A stretch of DNA of 34,494 bases from Streptomyces aurantiacus JA 4570 (GCF_000414115.1 NZ_AOPZ01000057.1:1-34494); one strand, 5' to 3'; counted from the first letter of the stretch, positions 16,538-24,468 are shown. The notes: generated by a model not told the origin, from the sequence alone. Translations and numbers: made by a program.

Positions 16538-17161
16538 TCAGCGCACGAGGTCGGCGTAGAGGATGATGTTGTCGGTCCGGTGACCGTCCTTGATCGGGCC
16601 GCCGCAGGTCAGCAGGCGCAGCTCCGGGCGGGCGGTCGCCCCGTACACCTTATGGGTTGGAAAGTCTTCCTTGCCGACCTGCTGGATCTCACGGACCGCG
16701 AACGTCGCCGTGGAACCGTCCGCACGCGGCACCATGATCTTGTCGCCGACCCCGACCTTCGCGACGTTCCGCAGCAGCGCGGGACCGTTCGCCGTGTCGT
16801 AGTGCGCGACCAGGACCGCCGGGCCCTTCTGGCCGGGTGTGACCCCGCCGGTCCACCAGCCGGGCACCTCGCCCCGGGAGGCGGGCGGCACCTCCAGCTC
16901 GCCGTCCGCGCCGATGCCGAGGTCGAGCATCTCCTTGGCGTCCACGCCCGCGGCCGGGATCCGCAGCCCGGTCGGCCTGGACTCCTTCAGCGGCAGCGGC
17001 GCCTGCCTGGCCTGTCCGGTCTGCTCGGCCACGGAGTTCTTGACGGTGACGCCGGGGGCGGCGCCGCCGGAGCCGCCGCCCTGCCCGCAGGCGATGAGGC
17101 CGAGCCCGATGACGGCGGTGAGGGCCGCGGCGGCGGCGAGGTGTCTGGCGGGGGCGGTCAC
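16538..17161 (-). CDS. Class F-type sortase with a lipobox
   Basis: 207-residue sortase (cysteine transpeptidase). His120 (LVAHYDT), Cys186 (LLTCGGP) and Arg195 (HRTDNI) form the catalytic set, and the spacing and the GPALL and VYGATARPELRLLTC segments match the class F enzymes of Streptomyces. Class F sortases are mostly of unknown substrate. The hydrophobic N-terminus ends GLIAC (Cys25) followed by a Gly-rich stretch, which fits a lipobox, so the enzyme may be lipid-anchored rather than held by a membrane helix. I chose the GTG at 17161 because GAGGAG precedes it. The frame also extends upstream to 17260. It is separated from the lipoprotein gene by about 60 bases. Confidence 0.9.
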   Translation of the reverse strand: MTAPARHLAAAAALTAVIGLGLIACGQGGGSGGAAPGVTVKNSVAEQTGQARQAPLPLKESRPTGLRIPAAGVDAKEMLDLGIGADGELEVPPASRGEVPGWWTGGVTPGQKGPAVLVAHYDTANGPALLRNVAKVGVGDKIMVPRADGSTATFAVREIQQVGKEDFPTHKVYGATARPELRLLTCGGPIKDGHRTDNIILYADLVR

Positions 17162-17481
17162 GGGGGCTCCTCGGGGCGGGCGATGTGCGCGTGGCGCGCG
17201 GGGCGGGGTGGGGTGCTGCCCCCTGCGGGGTGACCGTCGACCGGGGGCGGTCAGTGACACGTACGAAGCTAGATGTCCCCCATTGCGGCGATTCGGCGAG
17301 TTTGTAACGAGGCGCCATAGCTGTGCGGGGGGTGCCGTTACGGGACGGGCGGTGACGTGGCGTAAAGACCTCGCCCGGGGTGGCGAACGCAGGGCGAATT
17401 GGCATCAACTTCCGTGGGGCGCCGTCAGGTTCTTGCCGGAGCGGCGTCCGGGCTGCTCCCATGGTCATGGGGTGATGGGGC
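17162..17481. other. Divergent intergenic region, sortase and NERD-like gene
   Basis: 320 bases with no convincing gene. It holds one copy of a 22-bp inverted repeat (17210-17231) and, on the minus strand, a TAGCTT box (plus-strand 17266-17271) that could be the -10 of the sortase promoter, though no -35 is clear. Short G-runs precede the ATG of the NERD-like gene. Confidence 0.5.
17210..17231. repeat. Inverted repeat copy 1 flanking the NERD-like gene
   Basis: This 22-base sequence, beginning GGGGTGCTGC and ending CTGCGGGGT, is the exact reverse complement of 18306-18327. It can form either GGGG-TGCTG-CCCC or CCCC-TGC-GGGG hairpins. The match extends a few bases further with one mismatch. 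Confidence 0.85.
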
Positions 17482-18285
17482 ATGAGTGGACTGCGCGTCG
17501 TACCGGCATGGAGGCACGGTCAGGAACGGCTGTACGTCTGCCGACCGGACGGCAGGAACGTGGCCTGGTACGACAGGGACACCGCCCGGGTGAACCTGCT
17601 GAACGCCGACCGTGAGGCCGACGTGCTGCACGTCCTGGCCCCCTTCCTGACGGGGAACGTCACGGTGGGGCCGCCGCCCGTGCCGACCCCGGCCGAGCTG
17701 GCCCGGCTCACGCTGCACCCGGACGACGACCTCGCGCCGAACCGGCCCGGCGAGGCGCTGCGCATAGCCATCGACCGCGATCCGCCGCCCGCGCGCAGGC
17801 TGCGGTCCGATCCGCGGCACCGGGCGCTCGCGGCGGAGACGGCCGTCGGTGACGCGCTGGACGGCCTCGACGCGGGCGGCTGGCACACCCTGCACTCGAT
17901 CGGCCTCCCCGGCGGCGCACGCATTCACCACCTCCTCATCGGCCCCGGCGGTCTCTTCTGCGTACGTTCCGTGCCGGCGCGCAGGCAGCGGGTGCGGGTG
18001 GCCGACCCGATGGTGGCGGTGGGGCGGGGGCGGGCGGTGCCGCTGCTGCGGGATCTGCGGGCGGACGCGGGGCGCGCGTCGTTCGCGCTGACGGCTGAGG
18101 TGCGGGCGGTGCTTGTGCCCGTGGGGGCGGTGGACGTCGATGTCGCGGCGCCGCCGCGGGAGGTACGCGTGCTCCTAGAGCACGATCTGGCCGCCCTGGC
18201 CCGGGCGGGCGGGGTCCTCAAGCCGGCCGACATCGAGGCCCTGCACGCCCTGGCCCGCGACCGCCACACCTGGCACCGCATCTGA
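17482..18285 (+). CDS. NERD-like domain protein
   Basis: 267-residue soluble protein. The C-terminal half resembles the nuclease-related NERD domain: WHTLHSIGLPGGARIHHLLIGPGGLFCVRSVP corresponds to the family core normally reading roughly IDHLVVGPGGVFVIDTKN. The acidic residue and Lys of that core are replaced (HH for the Asp position, RSVP for the DTKN-like turn), so nuclease activity may be lost. Residues 1-120 contain a segment beginning GQERLYVCRPDGRNVAWYDR that I do not recognise. The start has only a weak G-rich site. It is flanked on both sides by a 22-bp inverted repeat and converges with ligD 18 bases away. Confidence 0.75.
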   Translation: MSGLRVVPAWRHGQERLYVCRPDGRNVAWYDRDTARVNLLNADREADVLHVLAPFLTGNVTVGPPPVPTPAELARLTLHPDDDLAPNRPGEALRIAIDRDPPPARRLRSDPRHRALAAETAVGDALDGLDAGGWHTLHSIGLPGGARIHHLLIGPGGLFCVRSVPARRQRVRVADPMVAVGRGRAVPLLRDLRADAGRASFALTAEVRAVLVPVGAVDVDVAAPPREVRVLLEHDLAALARAGGVLKPADIEALHALARDRHTWHRI

Positions 18286-18303
18286 CCCCGCCGCTCCGCG
18301 GCG

Positions 18304-19203
18304 CTACCCCGCAGGGGGCAGCACCCCGCCCCGCCCCGGGTCCAGCAACGGCCCCAGCAAATCCCCGTACCGCTCGATCCGAGGCCCCACCTCGGGGGCG
18401 AGGAACACCAGCAGCCCCGCCTCCCGGCGGTCGGCGCACGCGGAGACCTCCTCCCACGTCACCGGCGTGGACACCGTGGGCTCGGCCCGCGCCCGCAACG
18501 TATACGGCGTGGCCGTCGTCTTCGCGGCAGCGTTCTGGCTGAAGTCGACGAACACCTTCCCGGGCCGCAGACTCCGCGTCATCCGATGCACCACAAGCCG
18601 CGGAAGCGCCCGCTCCGCCGCCACGGCGAGCCCCTTCGCGTACGCGGTGACATCCGCGCTCGGAGCCGGCCGCAATGGCACCAGGATGTGCAGCCCCTTG
18701 CTGCCGGACGTCTTGACGTACACCTCGAACCCGTCGCCCACCAGCCGCTCCCGCAGCCACAGAGCCGCCTCGCACGCCTCCACGACGCCCGCGGGCGGCC
18801 CGGGGTCGAGGTCGAGCACGAGCCGGTCGGCGAGCCCGGGCGCGTCCGCCCGCCACTGCGGCGTGTGGAACTCCGTGACCAGGTTCGCCGCCCACATCAG
18901 CGTGGGCAGGTCCTGCACGAGGATCTGCCGAGAGACCCCGTCCGACCGCCGCACCTCGGCCGTCCGCACCCACGTGGGCGTACCCGGCGGCACGTTCTTG
19001 GCGAAGAAGCGCTCACCCTCGGGCCCGTCCGGGAAGCGGAGGAAGGAGACGGGGCGGTCGCGCAAATGGGGGAGCAGCACCTCGGCGGCGGTGGCGTAGT
19101 AGTGCAGCACCTCGCCCTTGGTGAAGCCGCTCGCCGGATACAGCACCTTGTCCAGGTTGCTGAGCGAGAGCCTTCGCCCCTCCACCTCGGTGATCGGCGA
19201 CAT
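18304..19203 (-). CDS. ligD: LigD-type DNA polymerase/primase domain protein
   Basis: 299-residue stand-alone polymerase domain of bacterial NHEJ (archaeo-eukaryotic primase fold). It fills gaps at double-strand breaks, often adding ribonucleotides. Seen: an N-terminal LDKVLYPASGFTKGEVLHYY region, the metal-binding LDLDPG, and the SGSKGLHILVPL segment. No ligase or phosphoesterase domain is present, so these are presumably encoded elsewhere. I chose the ATG at 19203, which is divergent from ku by 63 bases. The last residues (GRGGVLPPAG) and the stop come from a dispersed inverted repeat (18306-18327). GATTCT six bases before the ATG is a weak leaderless-type -10. Confidence 0.92.
   Translation of the reverse strand: MSPITEVEGRRLSLSNLDKVLYPASGFTKGEVLHYYATAAEVLLPHLRDRPVSFLRFPDGPEGERFFAKNVPPGTPTWVRTAEVRRSDGVSRQILVQDLPTLMWAANLVTEFHTPQWRADAPGLADRLVLDLDPGPPAGVVEACEAALWLRERLVGDGFEVYVKTSGSKGLHILVPLRPAPSADVTAYAKGLAVAAERALPRLVVHRMTRSLRPGKVFVDFSQNAAAKTTATPYTLRARAEPTVSTPVTWEEVSACADRREAGLLVFLAPEVGPRIERYGDLLGPLLDPGRGGVLPPAG
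18306..18327. repeat. Inverted repeat copy 2, in the ligD 3' end
   Basis: Exact reverse complement of 17210-17231. It encodes the last few residues of the LigD-type protein. Confidence 0.85.
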
Positions 19204-19266
19204 ACGATGAGAATCCCACGAAAATGGCATGAAACGCCCACAGGAACGTGCCGAAAGGTGCTCCAC
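19204..19266. promoter_or_regulatory. Divergent ligD/ku promoter gap
   Basis: 63 bases, notably A/T-richer than the flanks, must hold the promoters for both NHEJ genes. AAAGGTG (19254-19260) is the ribosome site for ku. The short gap implies shared control of Ku and the polymerase. Confidence 0.5.
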
Positions 19267-20433
19267 ATGCGGTCCATCTGGAACGGCGCCATCTCCTTCG
19301 GCCTGGTCAGCATCCCGATCAAGCTCGTGAACGCCACGGAGAACCACGCGATCTCCTTCCGCCAGATCCATGTGGAGGACGGCGGCCGCATCCGCTACCG
19401 CAAGGTGTGCGAGCTGGAGGACCACGAGGTCCCGACCGCGGAGATCGGCAAGGGGTACGAGGACGCGGACGGCTCGGTCATCCCGATCACGGAGGACGAC
19501 CTGGCCGCGCTGCCGATCCCGACCGCGAAGACCATCGAGATCGTCGCGTTCGTCCCGGCGGACACCATCGACCCCCTCCAGATGGACACCGCGTACTACC
19601 TGACCGCCAATGGAGTACCGGCCGCCAAGCCGTACACCCTGCTGCGCGAGGCGCTGAAGCGCAGCCAGAAGGTGGCCGTCGCGAAGTTCGCGCTGCGCGG
19701 CCGCGAACGGCTCGGCATGCTGCGGGTCGTCGACGACGTGATCGCCATGCACGGCCTGCTGTGGCCGGACGAGATCCGCGCCACCGACACCGTCGCGCCG
19801 GACACCGACGTGAAGATCCGCGACGCCGAACTGGACCTGGCGGACGCCCTGATGGACACCCTCGGCGAGGTCGACCTGGACTCCCTGCACGACGACTACC
19901 GCGAGGCGGTCGAGGAGATGATCACCGCGAAGCTGGAGGGCGGCGAGACCACCGCCCCGGCACCCGCGGCCGACGAGGGCGGCGGCAAGGTCATCGACCT
20001 GATGGCCGCGCTGGAGAGCAGCGTCCGCGCCGCCCGTTCGGGGCGCGGCGCGAAGGCCGGGGGGAAGGCGGCGGAGGGCGAGGACGCCGAGGTCACGCCG
20101 CTCAGGTCCCGCCGCTCCGGCTCCGCGAAGTCCTCGGCGTCCTCGGCGTCCTCGGCGTCCTCGTCCCGCAAGTCGGCCCCGGCGGCGCCCAAGCAGGTGG
20201 GCGGCAAGAAGTCGACGGCCAAGACGGCCGCGAAGTCCACTTCGGCGGCTCCGAAGAAGAGCACCGCGAAGAAGGGCACCGCCAAGAAGAGCAGCGCGAA
20301 GTCGACGACAGCGAAGAAGACGACCACAGCGAGTAAAGCGAGTAAGACGGCGACGGCGAAGAAGTCGACCACGACGAAGAAGACGACCACAGCGAAGAAG
20401 TCGACGACGGCGAGAAAGAAGACATCGGCGTAA
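19267..20433 (+). CDS. ku: Ku, non-homologous end-joining protein
   Basis: 388-residue Ku homodimer subunit that binds DNA ends and recruits LigD. The core (MRSIWNGAISFGLVSIPIKL, then CELEDHEVP-type region, MDTAYYLTANG, ALRGRERLGMLRV) is complete by about residue 255. From about residue 279 to the end there is a low-complexity tail of Ser/Ala followed by Lys/Thr/Ala repeats (KKST, AKKT), much longer than in the 250-300-residue Ku proteins of many bacteria. Such lysine-rich tails bind DNA and resemble histone H1 or HU-type tails. The tail contains a 9-base tandem repeat (TCCTCGGCG, near 20130-20160) and a few rare codons such as AGT and AAA. It is divergent from ligD. Confidence 0.96.
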   Translation: MRSIWNGAISFGLVSIPIKLVNATENHAISFRQIHVEDGGRIRYRKVCELEDHEVPTAEIGKGYEDADGSVIPITEDDLAALPIPTAKTIEIVAFVPADTIDPLQMDTAYYLTANGVPAAKPYTLLREALKRSQKVAVAKFALRGRERLGMLRVVDDVIAMHGLLWPDEIRATDTVAPDTDVKIRDAELDLADALMDTLGEVDLDSLHDDYREAVEEMITAKLEGGETTAPAPAADEGGGKVIDLMAALESSVRAARSGRGAKAGGKAAEGEDAEVTPLRSRRSGSAKSSASSASSASSSRKSAPAAPKQVGGKKSTAKTAAKSTSAAPKKSTAKKGTAKKSSAKSTTAKKTTTASKASKTATAKKSTTTKKTTTAKKSTTARKKTSA

Positions 20434-20502
20434 CGCGACCTGTGGCCCCCTGCCCCGCCGAGCCCGAGCCTCGCCCGTCCAGAACCCCGCCGTCCCGAGC
20501 CC

Positions 20503-21339
20503 TCACCGCCCGCCGCACACCGTCACCGTGAACAGCCCGACCTCCTCCCGCCGGCTGGTCACCTCCCCGAACCCGGCCGCCCGCGCCCACCCCTCCGTCT
20601 CGGCGACGTCCCGGCACTTCATCACCCACAACTGCCCGTCCCGGTTGGGCAGTACGTTGGCGATGAAGTCGAGCTGCGGATGGCGGGTCTGGGTGGTGAA
20701 GACGAGGGTGCCGCCCGGCGCGAGCAGCCCGCGCAGCCGCTCGATCGAGGCCCGGATCGCGTCGTCGTCGAGCAGCAGCTCGTAGAGCCCGGACACCACG
20801 ATGACGTCGGGCGCGCCGGTGTCCGGCGCCTTGGGGTCGAGGGCGTCCCCGGTCTCGTACGAGATGTTGGTGATCCCGCGCGCCCGCGCCAGCCGCTCGC
20901 CCTGCCGCAGCCCGGCCTCCGCCAGGTCCCGGCAGAGCACCCGCACCCGGCGGGGCCCGTACTCGGCGGCCAGTTCCTGGAGGTAGCGGCCGGGCCCGGC
21001 GGCCACGTCGAGCACGGTGACCTCGCGGCCGGGCCGCCGGCCGAGCTGCTCGCGCAGGACGTCCTGGAGGAGCTCGCGCCGGGCGCGGATGGCGCGCCAG
21101 CCGACCGCGTTCAGGTAGACGCGGTCGATGACGCGGCCGACGCCGAGGGCGCCGTGCGCGCGGTTCACGTACACGTAGTCGAGCATCGTGCCGCTGTCGA
21201 AGCCGTACCGGTAGCCGATCCGGATGCCCCGCGAGGCCCGCCCGACCGTGCCCAACAGGCCCCGCAGCACTGCCCACTTGAGGTTCCGCAGAGGTTTCTT
21301 CATGTACGCCAGCGTCGCCGCGGGCGGGGGAAGGGGCAT
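20503..21339 (-). CDS. Class I SAM-dependent methyltransferase
   Basis: 278-residue putative methyltransferase. The SAM-binding motif VLDVAAGPGRYLQEL and the later acidic loop region (ETGDALDPKAPD, then DVIVVSGLYELLLDDD) are clear. The N-terminal 90 residues (basic, with GYRYGFDSGTMLDYVYVNRAHG) are typical of a group of uncharacterised bacterial methyltransferases. The substrate is unknown. The start is uncertain: neither ATG 21339 nor ATG 21303 (giving MKKPLRN) has a ribosome site, and the first 12 residues are low-complexity, so 21303 is quite possible. It converges with ku across 69 bases in which I see nothing. Confidence 0.85.
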   Translation of the reverse strand: MPLPPPAATLAYMKKPLRNLKWAVLRGLLGTVGRASRGIRIGYRYGFDSGTMLDYVYVNRAHGALGVGRVIDRVYLNAVGWRAIRARRELLQDVLREQLGRRPGREVTVLDVAAGPGRYLQELAAEYGPRRVRVLCRDLAEAGLRQGERLARARGITNISYETGDALDPKAPDTGAPDVIVVSGLYELLLDDDAIRASIERLRGLLAPGGTLVFTTQTRHPQLDFIANVLPNRDGQLWVMKCRDVAETEGWARAAGFGEVTSRREEVGLFTVTVCGGR

Positions 21340-21443
21340 CCGTACGGATACTCGGGCGGGGTGAGTGACGGGGCTGAGTACGGGGCTGTCGCGGGCCCGC
21401 CGACGGGAGTGGTGGGCCGCCCACCGGCCCGCCCGCCCGCGGT

Positions 21444-21458
21444 TATCGTTGCCGCGTG
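21444..21458 (+). promoter_or_regulatory. Leaderless-type -10 box of the TetR gene
   Basis: TATCGT (21444-21449) is followed by six bases and the GTG start at 21456. There is no ribosome site. The mRNA should begin at the start codon. Confidence 0.5.
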
Positions 21459-22031
21459 TCCAAGCGCCAGACCCAGATCCTCGAAGCCGCCACCCGCCTC
21501 ATCGCCCGCAGCGGGGTGCGCGGCCTGCGTGTGGAGGAGCTGGCGGCCGAGGCGTCCGTCTCGACCGGCCTCATCTACTACCACTTCGGCGACCGCGCGG
21601 GCCTCATGCGCCGCACCCTCGCCTTCATCAACGACCGCGCCGAGCGCTACACGGAACCCGCCGCGAGCCCCGCCGCCGACCCCCGCGCCCACCTGGAGGA
21701 GATGCTGCTCCTGGAGCTGCGGGACGACCCCGAGGTGGTGGAGAACAGCACCGCGTGGGGCGAGTTCCAGGCGAGCGCCAAGTTCGACCCGGAACTGCGG
21801 GAGCAGCTGAGCCGGGCGACGGCCGAGTGGGTGGAGTACGCGGCCGACCTGATCCGTAAGGCGCAGGACGCGGGCACGGTACGCGACGACGTGGCCGCCC
21901 CCGCCGCGGCGGAACGCCTGACGGCCCTGGTGGAGGGCCTGAGCGACCGCTGGCTCGCGGGCTCGATGGAGCTGGCCCGGGCGCGGGCCCTGCTGGGGGA
22001 GGCGTTCGCGCTGGAGCTGGGGGAGCGCTAG
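21456..22031 (+). CDS. TetR/AcrR family transcriptional regulator
   Basis: 191-residue regulator with the helix-turn-helix LRVEELAAEASVSTGLIYYHFGDRAGLMRR at about residues 24-53 and a helical ligand domain with several acidic patches. It lies 157 bases before an agmatine deiminase gene on the same strand, and that gap holds a perfect 18-bp palindrome of TetR-operator type. A polyamine or agmatine-like ligand is therefore a sensible guess but unproven. The GTG start is chosen because a -10 box sits six bases upstream. Confidence 0.93.
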   Translation: MSKRQTQILEAATRLIARSGVRGLRVEELAAEASVSTGLIYYHFGDRAGLMRRTLAFINDRAERYTEPAASPAADPRAHLEEMLLLELRDDPEVVENSTAWGEFQASAKFDPELREQLSRATAEWVEYAADLIRKAQDAGTVRDDVAAPAAAERLTALVEGLSDRWLAGSMELARARALLGEAFALELGER

Positions 22032-22117
22032 GGGCTGTCCCGGTCTCCGGGCGCCTCTGTACGACCCTCCGGTGCACTCCGTACGAGGTGGATCCGGGCA
22101 CCGCGCCGAGCGAAAAC

Positions 22118-22146
22118 TTGACTGAAATTTCAGTCAGGGCCAGAGT
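22118..22146 (+). promoter_or_regulatory. Promoter with 18-bp palindromic operator
   Basis: TGACTGAAATTTCAGTCA (22119-22136) is a perfect palindrome. It overlaps a TTGACT -35 box (22118-22123), and 17 bases later CAGAGT (22141-22146) could be the -10 of the agmatine deiminase promoter. A repressor here would block RNA polymerase. The TetR protein encoded just upstream is the first candidate. Confidence 0.7.
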
Positions 22147-22188
22147 GGGTGGCGCACCCTTACGCCCGCTGCCCGGAGGTACGTACGC

Positions 22189-23325
22189 GTGAACGAGCCG
22201 CACCCCACCCGTCGAGGAGTCCTCAAGGCCACCGGCGCGGGCACGGCTGCCCTCGCCCTGACCGCCACGGCGTGCCAGGCGGAGGCGGGGACGCCGGGAA
22301 ACCCGACGCACAGCGCCCGCCGGCGCTGGACGGTCCCGGCCGACGAGGCCCCGCACCGGCGCACCTGGATGTCCTGGCCGACGAGCGACGCGGTCTGGGG
22401 CGACCACCTGGCGGGCGTGCAACGCGACATCGCGCTGGTCGCCCGCACCGTGGCGGCGTACGAACCCGTGATCCTCTGCGCGCCGGACCGGCGGGAGGCG
22501 GCGCGGGCCCGGGCCCAGTGCGGCCGGAAGGTGACGGTGCTCGACTCCATCCCGACGGACGACCTGTGGATGCGGGACACGTGCGCGGTGTTCCGGAGCG
22601 ACGGGGCGGGCCGGATGGACGCGGTCGGCCTGGGCTTCAACGGCTGGGGCGGCAAGCAGCGGCACCGCAGGGACGCCCAAGTGGCGCGCGCGGTAGCCGA
22701 GTTCACGCAGTGCGACTTCACGCGGGCGGGCTTCGTGGGCGAGGGCGGCGGCATCGAGACGGACGGCGTCGGCACCGTCATGGCGACGGAGAGCAGCCTG
22801 GTCAACGCCAACCGCAACCCCGGCAAGACCCGTGACCGGATCGAGGCGGAGGTGCTGCGGGCGTACGGCGCCCGGAAGATGATCTGGGCCCCAGGCATCA
22901 AGGGCGAGGACATCACCGACGACCACATCGACGCCACGTCGCGCTTCGTGCGTCCCGGCGTGGTGATGGTCCAGGTGCCCCCGGCGGACCGCGAGGACAT
23001 CTGGGCGCGGGACGCCCGCGAGCAGCTCGCGATCCTGTCCCGCGCGACGGACGCCCGGGGCCGCCGCCTGCGCGTCATCAAGATCGAGGGCCCGACCGAG
23101 ATCCGCTCGACGGCGCCGACCTTCCTCGACTCCTACCTCAACTTCCATGTGGTGAACGGCGCGGTGATCACGGCCCAGTTCGGCGACCGGAGGACGGACG
23201 AGGGCGCCCGCAGGGCACTGGCCGCGGCCTTCCCGGACCGAGAGGTGATCCAGCTGGACGTGGACCGCCTGATGGGGGGCGGCGGCGGGATCCACTGCGC
23301 GACGATGCAGGAGCCGAAGCCGTAG
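22189..23325 (+). CDS. Agmatine deiminase family protein with Tat-type signal
   Basis: 378-residue protein of the agmatine deiminase/peptidyl-arginine deiminase (PAD) family, which hydrolyses agmatine to N-carbamoylputrescine. Catalytic features seen: WMRDTC, EGGGIETDG, DDHIDATSRF and the C-terminal nucleophile Cys370 (GGIHCATMQ). Unusually it starts with a twin-arginine signal (TRRGVLKATGAG), then a hydrophobic stretch ending TATAC, so it may be exported by Tat and perhaps lipidated. Most agmatine deiminases are cytoplasmic. The GTG start has GGAGGT (22175-22180). An 18-bp palindrome and a TetR gene lie upstream. The substrate could also be a related guanidino compound. Confidence 0.9.
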   Translation: MNEPHPTRRGVLKATGAGTAALALTATACQAEAGTPGNPTHSARRRWTVPADEAPHRRTWMSWPTSDAVWGDHLAGVQRDIALVARTVAAYEPVILCAPDRREAARARAQCGRKVTVLDSIPTDDLWMRDTCAVFRSDGAGRMDAVGLGFNGWGGKQRHRRDAQVARAVAEFTQCDFTRAGFVGEGGGIETDGVGTVMATESSLVNANRNPGKTRDRIEAEVLRAYGARKMIWAPGIKGEDITDDHIDATSRFVRPGVVMVQVPPADREDIWARDAREQLAILSRATDARGRRLRVIKIEGPTEIRSTAPTFLDSYLNFHVVNGAVITAQFGDRRTDEGARRALAAAFPDREVIQLDVDRLMGGGGGIHCATMQEPKP

Positions 23326-23428
23326 TACCCCCCGCAACCCTCCTGACCTGCCGAACACTTGCTAAGTTGCCCTACGTTGCCGGTGAGTGATCGAACGGCC
23401 CATGGCCGACGCCCCGCAGGAGGTCCCC

Positions 23429-24253
23429 GTGTCAGTCTCAGACTCCGACCCCAGACTCGACTCGTCCGCCGAGATACGCGCACGGATCGACACGAGCAAG
23501 CCGCACTCGGCGCGCTTCTGGAACTACTTCGTGGGCGGCAAGGACAACTACGAGAAGGACCGCGAGCTCGGCGACCAGATCAAGGAGATCTTCCCGGGTC
23601 TGGTCGACGTGGCCCGCACGAGCCGCCATTTCCTCGGCCGGGCGGTCCGCCACCTGGCGGGGGAGCAAGGCATCCGCCAGTTCCTGGACATCGGCACGGG
23701 CCTGCCGACCGCCGACAACACCCACGAGGTCGCGCAGCGCGTCGCACCCGATTCCCGCATCGTGTACGTGGACAACGACCCGCTGGTCCTGGCCCACGCC
23801 CGCGCCCTCCTGACGAGCACGCCCGAGGGCGTCACGTCGTACATCGACGCGAACATGTACGAGCCGGAGGCGATCCTGGCGAAGGCGGGCGAGACCCTGG
23901 ACCTGACCCGCCCCGTGGCCCTCATGATCCTCAACACCCTGGGCCACGTGTCCTCGTACGAGCAGGCCAAGGACCTGGTCGACCGCCTCATGGTGGGCCT
24001 GCCGTCCGGCAGCGCCCTGGTGATCAGTGACTCCACCTCCACGAGCGAGGGCATGATCGCGGCGTCGGCGGCGTACAACAAGAGCGGCGCGATCCCGTAC
24101 TACGTCCGCAGCGTCGAGGACATCACCGGCTTCTTCGACGGCCTCACCCTCACCGACCCCGGGGTGACCCAGGTCACCCACTGGCGCCCCGAGCCCACGA
24201 CGGACACGTCGATCGCGGTGGACGCCTACGCGGGCGTCGCCCGCAAGCCCTGA
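23429..24253 (+). CDS. SAM-dependent methyltransferase of the SAV2177 (DUF574) family
   Basis: 274-residue protein of a methyltransferase family greatly expanded in Streptomyces. Seen: the family start region IDTSKPHSARFWNYFVGGKDNYEKDR, the SAM motif FLDIGTGLPTADNTHEVAQ, VYVDNDPLVLAHARALL and VALMILNTLGH. Substrates are not known. I chose the GTG at 23429 because AGGAGG (23418-23423) stands five bases before it. The frame is also open from ATG 23402. A perfect 11-bp hairpin follows the stop. Confidence 0.9.
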   Translation: MSVSDSDPRLDSSAEIRARIDTSKPHSARFWNYFVGGKDNYEKDRELGDQIKEIFPGLVDVARTSRHFLGRAVRHLAGEQGIRQFLDIGTGLPTADNTHEVAQRVAPDSRIVYVDNDPLVLAHARALLTSTPEGVTSYIDANMYEPEAILAKAGETLDLTRPVALMILNTLGHVSSYEQAKDLVDRLMVGLPSGSALVISDSTSTSEGMIAASAAYNKSGAIPYYVRSVEDITGFFDGLTLTDPGVTQVTHWRPEPTTDTSIAVDAYAGVARKP

Positions 24254-24267
24254 CGCCCGCCCCCGCA

Positions 24268-24302
24268 AGCGTCCGGGGCGCCCCGCCGGACCCCCGGACG
24301 CT
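24268..24302 (+). terminator. Terminator after the SAV2177-type methyltransferase
   Basis: AGCGTCCGGGG (24268-24278) pairs perfectly with CCCCGGACGCT (24292-24302) over a 13-base loop. It has no T-run, as usual for Streptomyces. Confidence 0.75.
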
Positions 24303-24340
24303 GCACGAATACCGGTTCCGAACGACCCCCACGAAGCTGG

Positions 24341-24346
24341 TAGTGT
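24341..24346 (+). promoter_or_regulatory. Candidate -10 box of the tRNA-Arg gene
   Basis: TAGTGT lies 33 bases before the mature tRNA end, a usual spacing with a short 5' trailer. TTCCGA near 24316 is a weak -35 at 19 bases. Confidence 0.4.
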
Positions 24347-24378
24347 TCTACCCGTCGCCGCCACACAGCGGCCGACAC

Positions 24379-24450
24379 GCCCCCGTAGCTCAGGGGATAG
24401 AGCAACGGCCTCCGGAGCCGTGTGCGCAGGTTCGAATCCTGCCGGGGGCA
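24379..24450 (+). tRNA. tRNA-Arg (anticodon CCG)
   Basis: The full cloverleaf is visible: acceptor GCCCCCG with CGGGGGC, D arm GCTC/GAGC, anticodon stem ACGGC/GCCGT around loop CTCCGGA (anticodon CCG), T arm GCAGG/CCTGC with TTCGAAT, and discriminator A. CCA is not encoded (A is followed by CCT). It reads the CGG arginine codon, which is heavily used in this GC-rich genome. tRNA 3' ends of this kind are frequent integration sites, but I see no integrase or repeated 3' end next to it. Confidence 0.97.
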
Positions 24451-24468
24451 CCTTGCATCAGGTGCCCA

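Noticed and set aside
20434..20502. Terminator between ku and the methyltransferase
   Set aside because: No stem of useful length found in this C-rich 69-base gap.
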